DNA of 64,000 nucleotides from Sphingobacterium gobiense (GTDB lineage Bacteria > Bacteroidota > Bacteroidia > Sphingobacteriales > Sphingobacteriaceae), in contig NZ_PVBS01000002.1 in NCBI RefSeq assembly GCF_002980575.1, forward strand, positions 868,001 through 932,000. The letters run 5' to 3'. The notes under the pieces are model-generated. The model was not told the DNA's origin and ran no database searches. It worked only from the letters and a program-made list of their open reading frames with translations. A program made the position numbers and the translations under genes. The first letter of the stretch is position 1. Every line of letters begins with the position of its first letter. Shown piece after piece: positions 37,577 to 46,303 of the stretch.

Positions 37577-38242
37577 TTAATCTATAAGGTTTCTTTTATT
37601 TTCTAGCAGGCGCACGCGATAACGCAATGTACATATCCAAACCCCTATGAGAATCCAGCCAATAGTGGCGGTATAAAACACAGGACGCATCTGATTGTCC
37701 ATATCAAGGTCACCAAATGTTCCATTCCCCCCACTTCCTGGATGTAGTGAATCCGTCATTTTAGGCATGATGTACATCAGTACGATCATAATAGGAAATG
37801 CAAAAATATTGTATATCGCAGATATCTTAGCTCTCTTTTGTTCTTCCTCTAGCGCATTTCGTAATACGAGATAAGCCAAATACATAAGCGTGGCGATAGC
37901 AGAACCATTGGTTTTCGGATCGTTGGGCCAAAAATCTCCCCAAGTGATATTGGCCCATTGCATGCCGGTTAATAAACCGATGATACAGAAGACAATACCG
38001 GTATTAACAGCTTCGACAGCCATTAAATCGTCGTTGACACGGCTCCTGCTTAAATACCGTATACTATAAATAACGGAAATAAGGTAGAGGGCAAACATAG
38101 CAGACCACATGGGTACATGAAAATACACATTGCGGATGGTCTCGTGTAAGAGGAATAAAGCAGGAACCGGACCCAGGAAGCCCACCACTATACTAGCAGC
38201 AACCATTACCAGTCCCAATATCTTCCACCAAGATTGTCTCAT
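37577..38242 (-). CDS. ccmC: Cytochrome c maturation protein CcmC (CcsA family)
   Basis: This 221-residue protein has six membrane helices and the Trp-rich haem-binding WWD motif in MQWANITWGDFWPNDPK. Conserved His residues (LLHETIRNVYFHVPMW; SLHPGSG) flank it. CcmC loads haem for transfer to CcmE. It lies between ccmB and ccmD. The usual next genes ccmE and ccmF are absent from this cluster. Confidence 0.9.
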   Translation of the reverse strand: MRQSWWKILGLVMVAASIVVGFLGPVPALFLLHETIRNVYFHVPMWSAMFALYLISVIYSIRYLSRSRVNDDLMAVEAVNTGIVFCIIGLLTGMQWANITWGDFWPNDPKTNGSAIATLMYLAYLVLRNALEEEQKRAKISAIYNIFAFPIMIVLMYIMPKMTDSLHPGSGGNGTFGDLDMDNQMRPVFYTATIGWILIGVWICTLRYRVRLLENKRNLID

Positions 38243-38293
38243 GATTCGAAAAATTATCTAAAGATGAGCTTGCTAAAGCTCGGTTACACAGAA

Positions 38294-38953
38294 TTAATCA
38301 CGCCAAAGATAAGGAAATAACAACAAAGAAATAGTAATCGTAATTACATTAATTGCAAGCAAAACGAGTATTTCATTATTGCTTTCAAATCTTGGAGCCC
38401 CTGTTAACGCATTTTGGGATAAGGTAATTAAGACGATGAGCAGCGGAATGATAACGGGAAAGCTCAAGATCGCCATAAGCGTACTGTTGTTCCCCGCTTT
38501 GGAGCTGATGCCGGACACCATGGTGAATACCGAAGCGAAACTGATACTCCCCAAAAAAACTGCCGCTGTATACAAAAGAGGGTCGCTAACCGGGTTGCTA
38601 AATGTTACGCTATAGGCTGCGTAAGCAATTACCGACAAGAGTACCATGACCAGCGTGTTGTAGATTATTTTGGATAATATGATCGCACGGGGGTTGATCA
38701 ACGTATAGTAATAAAGTTGCCTGTTTTGACTTTCTTGCGTGAAGCTCCGACTGATAGCATTAACGCTGGCAAACAACATAATGATCCAAAACAACGCATT
38801 CCAAACAAGTGTATCTACAGATTTAAATGCTTGATAGCAAACAAATACTGTAGATACAACATATAATAAGATACCATTTATGGCATACTTTGAACGCCAT
38901 TCAAGAACGATATCTTTATAAACTAAAGTTTTTACCTGTCGGAGTATATTCAT
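38294..38953 (-). CDS. ccmB: Haem-export-type ABC permease CcmB
   Basis: This 219-residue protein has six membrane helices, the cytoplasmic start TLVYKDIVLEWRSKYAINGILLY and the CcmB signature around FTQESQNRQLYYYTLINPRAIILSKIIYN. It is the permease half of the CcmAB ATPase that releases holo-CcmE. The ccmA ATPase gene is not adjacent. It starts the ccmB-ccmC-ccmD group. Confidence 0.9.
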   Translation of the reverse strand: MNILRQVKTLVYKDIVLEWRSKYAINGILLYVVSTVFVCYQAFKSVDTLVWNALFWIIMLFASVNAISRSFTQESQNRQLYYYTLINPRAIILSKIIYNTLVMVLLSVIAYAAYSVTFSNPVSDPLLYTAAVFLGSISFASVFTMVSGISSKAGNNSTLMAILSFPVIIPLLIVLITLSQNALTGAPRFESNNEILVLLAINVITITISLLLFPYLWRD

Positions 38954-39011
38954 CTATACAGCAAAGATACGAATACTTACGTTCGAAACCGCGCTGACCC
39001 CGCATTAAGTA

Positions 39012-39386
39012 TTAGGCTTTATCTAATTCTGATTTCGCTTTCTCAACGACTTGTCCGGCCTGATTTTCCGCGCTGTGTACAGCGTGTGACGCTTTGTCCG
39101 CCAGTTTGTGCGCCTTATCAGCAGCTGCGTCCACGGCGCGTACACCAGCGTCTTTCGCTTTCGCTTTTAAGTTATCTAATTCGACTTTAGTAGACTTCGC
39201 TAGTTTAGCGGCCCGCTTAGCCTCTTTTTCAGAAAGTTCCTTGATAGATTTGGTAAGGTCTTTTACGCCTTTGTTTGCACGCTCCAATTGGTGTTTTCCG
39301 TCGTCTGTAGCCAACAAATAATACGCTGCTGCACCGGCAGCTAAACCTAGAAGCGCAAATGCAATTAGTCCATTTTTATTTTCCAT
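39012..39386 (-). CDS. YtxH-domain membrane-anchored helical protein
   Basis: From ATG 39384-39386 it has 124 residues: MENKNGLIAFALLGLAAGAAAYYLLATDDGK is the YtxH-type membrane start, followed by about 90 residues of Ala/Lys-rich helix with apolipoprotein-like repeats (KAKDAGVRAVDAAADKAHKLADKASHAV). The frame remains open to 39611 but that would overlap the ABC gene and has no signal, so it was rejected. YtxH proteins are associated with envelope stress; no partner is shown here. Confidence 0.8.
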   Translation of the reverse strand: MENKNGLIAFALLGLAAGAAAYYLLATDDGKHQLERANKGVKDLTKSIKELSEKEAKRAAKLAKSTKVELDNLKAKAKDAGVRAVDAAADKAHKLADKASHAVHSAENQAGQVVEKAKSELDKA

Positions 39387-39475
39387 AATATTCTTTTTTT
39401 CTTTTCTAAAAATTAACGACCCTTTTCTTAAGTTAACAAGAGAAACTAATAAAAGTTTTGGTAAAGCGTGTTTTT

Positions 39476-39498
39476 CTATTTTTTTGATGAAAAAATAG
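39476..39498 (-). terminator. A/T-only hairpin after the ABC exporter gene
   Basis: CTATTTTTT and AAAAAATAG form a 9-bp stem around a short loop immediately downstream of the ABC exporter stop on the minus strand. It resembles the T-rich hairpins of the repeat family, but nothing else of the repeat is present. Confidence 0.4.
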
Positions 39499-41340
39499 CT
39501 AATCTCTTTCTGTGATATGCTGGATGGACTGTAAAGAATACAGATGTTGATAGAGGCTGCTACCTTTTGACATAAGCTCCACATGGTTTCCGATGTCGGA
39601 TACTTCACCATTTTCTATGACTACAATTTGATCTGCATCTTTAATCGTACTCAACCGGTGTGCGATAATGACAGATGTGCGGTTGCGCATCAGTTCTTCT
39701 AAAGCCAATTGGACTAATCTTTCCGATTCGGAGTCTAAGGAAGAGGTTGCTTCATCCAGGATGAGAATCGCGGGGTCTTTCAGCAATGCACGCGCAATTG
39801 CAATACGCTGTCGCTGCCCGCCCGATAGTTTTACCCCTCGTTCTCCGACAAGGGTATCATAACCCTGAGGGAAAGCCATAATAAAGTCGTGTGCATTTGC
39901 ACGCTTTGCCGCTTCAATAATGTCTTCCGCATTTGCGTCCAACCGACCGTACCCAATATTTTCTCGGATGGTGCCTCCAAACAATAACACGTCCTGCGGA
40001 ACTAGTGCAACTTGATTACGAATATCTGTTAGTGAATATGATGCGCTATCCTTACCATCATAAGCAATGACTCCAGAAGTCGGGGTGTAAAATTGTAAAA
40101 TAAGTGAAGCAATGGTTGATTTTCCCGTTCCGCTCGGCCCCACCAGTGCTAATTTTTTTCCTGCATCCACATGGAATGAAATATCTTTTAAAGTAGGTAT
40201 GTCCGCACGGGAAGGATAACTGAATCCTACATGCTTAAAGGTGAGTGCACCTTGCATCGGCGTTGCTATATCGTTATTGGTTTCCGATATTTCTATCAAT
40301 TCTGGCGTTTCTTCCAAAATATCAAGGACACGTTCACTGGCACCAATGGAGCGTTGTATATTAGCATATAGTTCGGGGAAACTCCCCATCGAACCGGCTA
40401 CAAACATCGAATATAGAATATAGGTTGTAAGATCACCTACAGAAATATCTCCTTGTGAAACGAGTGAGGCACCGTACCAGATAACCACGACAATCGCGCC
40501 AAGAATACAGGAGATGATAAAGGAGGCGAACATTCCACGATAGGTTGCTCCTTTAACAGCCAGTTTCACGACGGCATCCAGTTTGTTAGCATAACGGTTG
40601 GTCTCGTAATATTCATTTACAAATGCCTTGACATTGCTGATGCCTAACAATGTCTCCTGTACAATGGTATTGGAGTCTGCCAGTTGATCTTGTGCCTGGC
40701 GAGATAAATTACGTATAAAGCGGCCAAAGATAATGGCGATGACAATAATAACCGGTAGAATGGAGAGGTTCATCAGCGCCATTTTGGGAGAAACGAATAC
40801 CAGAAGACAGACCCCAAAAGCCAGAATAATCGCCTGTCGTAGTATTTCTGCCAATGTCGTTGTTAGCGTATCTTGAATCTGGGCCAAATCGGTAGAAAGG
40901 CGGCTGTTTAATTCTCCTACTCGTCTATTGGCAAAGAATTCGATTGGTAAGGTAATGAGCTTATGATAACTGTCTTTACGAATACTAGCTAACGCTTTTT
41001 CTGCTATTTCGACGAACAGTCGAATTCTACCGAAAGATACGATAGATAGAAACAAAAGCAATACCATCGAAATTGCACCAATGCTAAACACACTGGCGGG
41101 CAACCAAGGATAGGTCTGTCGACCCTGAGCTGCGTCAACCATAGCACCGAGCAGGGCAGGGAGAGTGAGCATGGTCAAACTAGACAGGATAAGGAAAAAC
41201 ATGCCCAATATAAATTTACCTCTATACGGTTTTAAATAGCTGGAAATTTTTAATGCCTTCTTCAGTAAATCCTTACTAAGCTTGGGTTTGGGTAAGTCTT
41301 CCGACTGTGTATTGCCACTGTTCAAACGCGATCTCGCCAT
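39499..41340 (-). CDS. ABC exporter, fused permease-ATPase (MsbA/BmrA type)
   Basis: This 613-residue half-transporter has six membrane helices (residues about 40-330), then the ATPase with Walker A LVGPSGTGKST, Q-loop, signature LSGGQRQRIAIARALL, Walker B AILILDEATSSLD and the H-loop IAHRLST. It would work as a homodimer exporting lipids or drugs. The N-terminal 30 residues are polar and cytoplasmic. Single gene with a hairpin after it. The substrate is not determinable from sequence. Confidence 0.93.
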   Translation of the reverse strand: MARSRLNSGNTQSEDLPKPKLSKDLLKKALKISSYLKPYRGKFILGMFFLILSSLTMLTLPALLGAMVDAAQGRQTYPWLPASVFSIGAISMVLLLFLSIVSFGRIRLFVEIAEKALASIRKDSYHKLITLPIEFFANRRVGELNSRLSTDLAQIQDTLTTTLAEILRQAIILAFGVCLLVFVSPKMALMNLSILPVIIVIAIIFGRFIRNLSRQAQDQLADSNTIVQETLLGISNVKAFVNEYYETNRYANKLDAVVKLAVKGATYRGMFASFIISCILGAIVVVIWYGASLVSQGDISVGDLTTYILYSMFVAGSMGSFPELYANIQRSIGASERVLDILEETPELIEISETNNDIATPMQGALTFKHVGFSYPSRADIPTLKDISFHVDAGKKLALVGPSGTGKSTIASLILQFYTPTSGVIAYDGKDSASYSLTDIRNQVALVPQDVLLFGGTIRENIGYGRLDANAEDIIEAAKRANAHDFIMAFPQGYDTLVGERGVKLSGGQRQRIAIARALLKDPAILILDEATSSLDSESERLVQLALEELMRNRTSVIIAHRLSTIKDADQIVVIENGEVSDIGNHVELMSKGSSLYQHLYSLQSIQHITERD

Positions 41341-41394
41341 TCTTTAACTGGAATTATTAGGCCACAAAAATACAGTATTATTTATGTGAGCTTA

Positions 41395-41943
41395 TCACTC
41401 TTGCGTCAAATTTTGGTGTTTATGCTGTTTAAGCCGGAGGTAAAAGGCGACACACAGCGCCAAAACGGTAATCGTCAGTACGAGGATGATGATGTGACTG
41501 TTTCTTTGCCTAGCCTCTATATTATCAATTTGGTTGCGCAGTTTTTCGTTTTCCGTCTGCAGCTTCATGACCGTGTGCATGTAGCCTGATAACTGCTTGT
41601 CATATGCTGCGGCCAAATTCTCGTTTTTGTCGCTTTCGTTCCCTTTTATGTAGAGTAGTTTCTTTGTTTCCAGTAAGATAGCATTGTCCGACAAGACGAT
41701 CTCTCGAAGGATATCGATAGACTTCTGCATATCTTTTTTTCTTTTGAAAATACCAAATACGCCCGTCTTTTGTCGTAAGCTGTTATCAAACTCTCCGAAA
41801 CGCCTGCTGCGTTTCTCTAATAGATTGTTTACGCGCTCGCGTTGCTGTTCGAAGCTGATGGAATCCGTGTCCAAGTCCGTTTGGGACCTGCTCATGTGAA
41901 GCATGCCGAAGTAAAAAATAAGAAGTAGCGAAAGCTGTTTCAT
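41395..41943 (-). CDS. Uncharacterised coiled-coil membrane protein
   Basis: This 182-residue protein has a signal-like N-terminus (LLLIFYFGMLHMSRSQ), a charged middle, a coiled coil (about residues 115-145, KLQTENEKLRNQIDNIEARQ), one membrane helix (about 149-170) and a short basic C-tail. It abuts the SAM hydroxide adenosyltransferase gene, whose stop is immediately before its ATG, so it is translated from the same message. No family was recognised. Confidence 0.6.
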   Translation of the reverse strand: MKQLSLLLIFYFGMLHMSRSQTDLDTDSISFEQQRERVNNLLEKRSRRFGEFDNSLRQKTGVFGIFKRKKDMQKSIDILREIVLSDNAILLETKKLLYIKGNESDKNENLAAAYDKQLSGYMHTVMKLQTENEKLRNQIDNIEARQRNSHIIILVLTITVLALCVAFYLRLKQHKHQNLTQE

Positions 41944-42729
41944 TTAACTATCTAAAAATTCCACCATAACAACCTCGTCCTGTTGTAATCCTAATAAGCG
42001 GCTAGCATGCCCCTTATTGATTGCGATCTCCAGAAAATTACTAATCCCGAATAAACAGAGCTTTTCTCCCTCAGGTACCTCATTATAATGCCAACTCAGT
42101 TTATTTATAGTCTCGTTCCTTTTGAAGTGTAATTTAAAGCTCCGGCCCTTTTGTACTTCGTTGAAAAGTTCTTTGCTGATATTGCTGATAACGTTTCCGA
42201 ATGCATCAATATACGAAACATGGCCTTTTATTGTGTTAGGCCCTACCAATGGTTGTACCAAGACTTTTTTGAGGGGCTTGTCGATAGGCTGCCCGATTTC
42301 GGACAATGGTTCTCCTTTGGCTATATGGCAGGCTGCTTTCGATAAAATATCAGCAAGAGGAAAGTGTAAGTAACGTAAATCCTGCATAATATCAATTTCA
42401 TACAGCTCCTGTGGGTCGCTTTCTCCAAGGATGATGCTAAAAATGCCATTGTCGGCTCCGACGAAAAAATGATCGTCAAATTTCATCATGGCATAATGGG
42501 AGTCCTCCTGAAATACCGTATCGATTCCGATAAGATGAACCGTGCCTTCGGGAAAGTAGCGGAACGCATTGCGAAGTACAACGGCAGCGCGTTGTATATC
42601 AAAAGAGGGGATCTCATGCGTAATATCAACCAAGCGAACATCCGGCAATTGCGATATAATGCTGCCCTTTAATGCCGCCTGATAAAAATCACGGTGCCCC
42701 AAATCTGTTGTAAGCGTTATTACTCCCAT
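41944..42729 (-). CDS. SAM hydroxide adenosyltransferase (DUF62 / duf-62 family)
   Basis: This 261-residue protein starts GVITLTTDLGHRDFYQAALKG, with the TDLGxxD SAM site, then DITHEIPSFDIQRAAVVLRNA and FVGADNGIFS. The family splits S-adenosylmethionine with water to adenosine and methionine and is related to the SAM chlorinase/fluorinase. Halogenases need extra loop residues not evident here, so hydrolysis is more likely. It leads a two-gene message with the coiled-coil protein. Confidence 0.9.
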   Translation of the reverse strand: MGVITLTTDLGHRDFYQAALKGSIISQLPDVRLVDITHEIPSFDIQRAAVVLRNAFRYFPEGTVHLIGIDTVFQEDSHYAMMKFDDHFFVGADNGIFSIILGESDPQELYEIDIMQDLRYLHFPLADILSKAACHIAKGEPLSEIGQPIDKPLKKVLVQPLVGPNTIKGHVSYIDAFGNVISNISKELFNEVQKGRSFKLHFKRNETINKLSWHYNEVPEGEKLCLFGISNFLEIAINKGHASRLLGLQQDEVVMVEFLDS

Positions 42730-42798
42730 ACACTATGTATCCTCGTAAAGATACTAAAAACGTTAAAATACGGTGATGCCCTCTCGGCAAAAGAACTA

Positions 42799-42806
42799 CA
42801 AAAGTA
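42799..42806 (-). promoter_or_regulatory. Candidate -7 element for the SAM hydrolase gene
   Basis: On the minus strand TACTTTTG matches TAnnTTTG, 70 bases upstream of the start codon in the divergent gap with phoH. No -33 TTG at standard spacing. Confidence 0.35.
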
Positions 42807-43002
42807 ATAAAAGAAAATGCAATATGAATTGTTGCATAGCTAAATTTCCATTTTTTATAATTGTGCGTAAATAGATAATTATAGTTCGTATTTTTGATTT
42901 ACTAAATGGTTTAATTTAGCGGTTTACAAGAAAGATGACGAAGAAACGCAGCGGATTGCCGGAAAACATTTATATTTATTACATAAAATTAAAACAAACA
43001 AT

Positions 43003-43965
43003 TTGAACGAAGTACTTATACCATTAGATGACGTTAACTTGGTGACGTTATGGGGTGCCCAAAATGAGCATTTTGAATTGATAAAGAAAGGCTTTCCGAA
43101 ACTTCGACTGGTAGCCCGGGGTAATGAATTAAAAGTATTAGGAGAAACGTCTGAACAGGAACGATTTCAACGGGTGTTCAAAGACATATTACGCCACATC
43201 GAACAATTTCAGACTTTGAACGCGAATGTATTGGAGGGCTTAGTAGGAGCAAACGGTACTGTCGAGAAGCCGACCGAAAAGAAAGTCGGAGAACCAACTG
43301 TTTTTAAAGGAGAGCCGATTGTATATGGACCTAATGGCTTGATCGTTCGTGCCCGGACGCCGAACCAACTTAAAATGGTGGAGAGTATAGGGAAAAACGA
43401 CATTTTGTTTGCCATTGGCCCAGCGGGCACTGGTAAAACCTATACGGCGGTAGCATTGGCGGTTCGAGCATTAAGGAATAAGGAAATAAAACGTATCATA
43501 CTGACCCGTCCGGCCGTTGAAGCTGGGGAAAATCTGGGTTTCTTGCCAGGCGACCTCAAAGAGAAAGTGGATCCCTATTTACGGCCCCTTTATGACGCGT
43601 TGGATGATATGATTCCAGCGGACAAATTGAAAGATTATCTGGAACGCCGGGTAATAGAGGTAGCACCACTGGCCTTTATGCGAGGACGAACGCTGGACAA
43701 TTGTTTTGTTATTTTGGACGAAGCACAGAATGCTACGGATATGCAATTAAAGATGTTCCTTACCCGAATGGGCCCAACGGCGAAATTTATCGTTACCGGT
43801 GATCTTACGCAAATAGACTTACCGAAGAAAACCCAGTCAGGACTGGCGACGGCTGTAAAGCTTTTGGAAGCCATTCAAGGCATCGATATCATCCATTTAA
43901 GTGGATCAGATGTTGTTCGCCATAAACTGGTGAGACGTATTTTGGAAGCTTACGGAGATATTTGA
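43003..43965 (+). CDS. PhoH-family ATPase
   Basis: This 320-residue protein has Walker A AIGPAGTGKTYTA, Walker B FVILDEAQNATD and a PhoL-type arrangement with an N-terminal KH-like region (FELIKKGFPKLRLVARGNELKVLG). PhoL/YbeZ proteins partner the YbeY endonuclease in rRNA maturation and quality control. A TTG start at 43003 gives MNEVLIPLDDVNLVTL, which fits the family start; no ATG lies in frame between it and the upstream stop at 42895. It leads phoH-purC-STAS-rnz on the plus strand. Confidence 0.9.
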   Translation: MNEVLIPLDDVNLVTLWGAQNEHFELIKKGFPKLRLVARGNELKVLGETSEQERFQRVFKDILRHIEQFQTLNANVLEGLVGANGTVEKPTEKKVGEPTVFKGEPIVYGPNGLIVRARTPNQLKMVESIGKNDILFAIGPAGTGKTYTAVALAVRALRNKEIKRIILTRPAVEAGENLGFLPGDLKEKVDPYLRPLYDALDDMIPADKLKDYLERRVIEVAPLAFMRGRTLDNCFVILDEAQNATDMQLKMFLTRMGPTAKFIVTGDLTQIDLPKKTQSGLATAVKLLEAIQGIDIIHLSGSDVVRHKLVRRILEAYGDI

Positions 43966-44012
43966 GTTAAGAGTTGTAAGTGATGAGGGATGAGTTATAA
44001 ATTAGAAATGAC

Positions 44013-44960
44013 ATGAACGCAATAAAAGAAACAATATTTAATTTTAATAAGCAGACTGCCTTTTACAAAGGTAAGGTGCGTGATGTATATACTATAGGCG
44101 AGGAATACCTCGTCATGGTCGCTTCAGATAGAATTTCCGCTTTCGACGTCGTTTTGCCAAGACCTATCCCCTACAAGGGACAGGTGCTCAATCAGATTGC
44201 GGAAAAGTTTCTCTCTTCTACGAAAGACATCCTTCCAAACTGGGTCATTACTGTGCCAGACCAAAACGCGACCATAGGGTATAAGTGTCAACCATTTAAG
44301 GTAGAGATGGTGATTCGAGGTTATTTGGCAGGGCATTTGTGGAGAACTTACCGGGATGGGAAAAGAGTCCTTTGCGGAGTGCCTTTACCAGAGGGGTTGA
44401 GCGAAAACGATAAGCTTCCCGAACCTATTATAACACCTACTACGAAGGCTGATGTAGGACATGACGAAGATATTTCGCGAGAAGACATTATCGCTAAAGG
44501 TATTGTAGGTGAAGAAGACTACACGAGGTTAGAAAACTACACTCGTGCGTTATATCAACGAGGCGCGGAAATGGCGAACGAACGGGGGCTGATACTGGTA
44601 GACACCAAGTATGAATTTGGAAAAAAAGATGGCGAAATATATTTGATGGATGAAATCCATACTCCGGACTCATCGCGCTACTTTTATGCTGAGGGCTACG
44701 AAGAACGGCAAGCGAATGGCGAGCCGCAACGGCAGCTGTCTAAAGAATTTGTACGGGAATGGTTAATGGATAACGGTTTTCAAGGAAAAGCAGGCCAGAT
44801 AGTGCCTAAAATGACCGACGACGTGGTGCAATCCATATCCGAGCGTTATATTGAGCTTTATGAGCATATTACAGGCGAGGCGTTTCAATACCCGGCGAAT
44901 GAAGACATCGTTTTGCGGGTAGAACAAAACGTTACAGAAGCTTTAAATAAATTGTTATAG
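44013..44960 (+). CDS. purC: SAICAR synthetase
   Basis: This 315-residue enzyme of purine biosynthesis ligates aspartate to CAIR. The family motifs are [62 protein letters not shown] and the C-terminal STAS-like SKEFVREWL. This length matches the larger eukaryote-like/Bacteroidota form rather than the 237-residue E. coli enzyme. It lies 47 bases after phoH and 7 bases before a STAS gene. Confidence 0.95.
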   Translation: MNAIKETIFNFNKQTAFYKGKVRDVYTIGEEYLVMVASDRISAFDVVLPRPIPYKGQVLNQIAEKFLSSTKDILPNWVITVPDQNATIGYKCQPFKVEMVIRGYLAGHLWRTYRDGKRVLCGVPLPEGLSENDKLPEPIITPTTKADVGHDEDISREDIIAKGIVGEEDYTRLENYTRALYQRGAEMANERGLILVDTKYEFGKKDGEIYLMDEIHTPDSSRYFYAEGYEERQANGEPQRQLSKEFVREWLMDNGFQGKAGQIVPKMTDDVVQSISERYIELYEHITGEAFQYPANEDIVLRVEQNVTEALNKLL

Positions 44961-44967
44961 ATTATAT

Positions 44968-45354
44968 ATGAAATTTACGGTTGACAAGCACGAGCGCTAT
45001 GTGGTTATTGAACCACTTACAGATTTTCTCAATGGGGAAGCGGCAGCGAAATTGAAAGGTGAGTTTATGTTGCGTCATACGGGCGGCCAACGTAACATTG
45101 TATTGGATCTTTGTAACGTATCCGATGCGGATGAAGATGGACTACGTATGGGGTTACTGGCACGTAGGTTATGTAAGGCTTCTGGTGGGCTATTTATTCT
45201 TACCGGGATGAACGAGAAACTGAAGACCCTGCTAAAAATGGCCAATATGGAGGGTTATTTCAAAACCGCAACAACAGTATCAAATGCTGAAGACATGATT
45301 TTTGGCAATGAGCTGCGACTAGATCTAAGAATGGACCAACATGACAAAGTTTGA
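44968..45354 (+). CDS. STAS-domain protein with acidic residues at the phosphosite
   Basis: This 128-residue protein has a STAS (anti-sigma factor antagonist) fold: beta strands FTVDKHERYVVIEP and RNIVLDLCNVSDADEDGLRMGLL. In SpoIIAA/RsbV the last block contains a phosphorylated Ser (DSSGL); here it reads D55-E56-D57-G58-L59, so the Ser positions carry acidic residues. It overlaps rnz by 14 bases. It could be a locked form or a non-sigma STAS; no cognate kinase or anti-sigma factor is adjacent. Confidence 0.75.
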   Translation: MKFTVDKHERYVVIEPLTDFLNGEAAAKLKGEFMLRHTGGQRNIVLDLCNVSDADEDGLRMGLLARRLCKASGGLFILTGMNEKLKTLLKMANMEGYFKTATTVSNAEDMIFGNELRLDLRMDQHDKV

Positions 45355-46255
45355 GGTTTTGATATTGGGAAATAGCTCGGCGACGCCAATGTATGGTCGC
45401 CATCCTACATCCCAGGTTCTAAACTTTAACGAACAACTGTTCTTAATAGACTGTGGCGAGGGAACGCAGATGCAATTATTCCGTTACGGAATCAAAGGGA
45501 GCCGGATAAGCCATATCTTTATCAGCCATTTGCATGGAGATCATTATTTGGGGCTTGTCGGGCTGCTTTCTTCGCAACATCTGGTGGGGCGTCAGCGTGA
45601 ATTGCATCTATATGGTCCTCCCGCATTAAAAGAAATAATAGATTTGCAATTTAAGCACTCGGATACGCGGCTACGCTATCCATTGGTTTTTCACCCTACG
45701 AATCAGTACCTTCCAGAAGTAATTTTCGAAACTACGCACCTCAGCGTGCGTAGTTTCCCGTTACGGCATCGCATTGCTTGCACGGGTTTCCGGTTTGACG
45801 AAAAAGTGGGATCTGCATCGCTAAAAAAAGAACAGATAGAAAAGTTAAATATACCGGTTCCCTACTTGCGTTTATTGAAGAAAGGGATAGACTATGTAGC
45901 AGATGATGGTACGGTATATCGAGCAAAAGACCTAACAAACCCACCACCGCGTCCGCGGAGCTATGGTTACTGCTCTGATACGGTGATGAATGAAGACTAT
46001 TTTGAAGCTATCAGCGAAGTGGATTTACTATATCACGAGGCGACATTTCTTCATGATCGTGTAGAACGTGCCAAAGAAACATTTCACACCACTTGTTTGG
46101 AAGCAGCACAGGTTGCCCAAACCGTTGGAGCAAAGAAACTTCTTCTCGGACATTTCTCTGCTCGATATAAAGATTTACAACCTCTTTTGGACGAATCTCG
46201 AGCAGTTTTCCCGCATACAGAACTGTCTGAAGAAGGTAAGTGGTTTTTAGTATAG
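45341..46255 (+). CDS. rnz: Ribonuclease Z (tRNase Z)
   Basis: This 304-residue zinc metallo-beta-lactamase has the HxHxDH motif (FISHLHGDHYLGL), the exosite arm region and the downstream His motif (HTTCLEAAQVAQTVGAKKLLLGHFSARY). It matures tRNA 3' ends. Its start overlaps the STAS gene by 14 bases, so translation is coupled. hisC starts 49 bases later. Length is normal. Confidence 0.94.
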   Translation: MTKFEVLILGNSSATPMYGRHPTSQVLNFNEQLFLIDCGEGTQMQLFRYGIKGSRISHIFISHLHGDHYLGLVGLLSSQHLVGRQRELHLYGPPALKEIIDLQFKHSDTRLRYPLVFHPTNQYLPEVIFETTHLSVRSFPLRHRIACTGFRFDEKVGSASLKKEQIEKLNIPVPYLRLLKKGIDYVADDGTVYRAKDLTNPPPRPRSYGYCSDTVMNEDYFEAISEVDLLYHEATFLHDRVERAKETFHTTCLEAAQVAQTVGAKKLLLGHFSARYKDLQPLLDESRAVFPHTELSEEGKWFLV

Positions 46256-46303
46256 GGTTTTTGTAGATTTTTCCCCATCTTTACACCCTCAATAAAATAA
46301 AAT

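Noticed and set aside
41944..42729. SAM fluorinase or chlorinase
   Set aside because: It has the shared SAM site, but the halide-binding loop of fluorinases is not evident and the wider family hydrolyses SAM.
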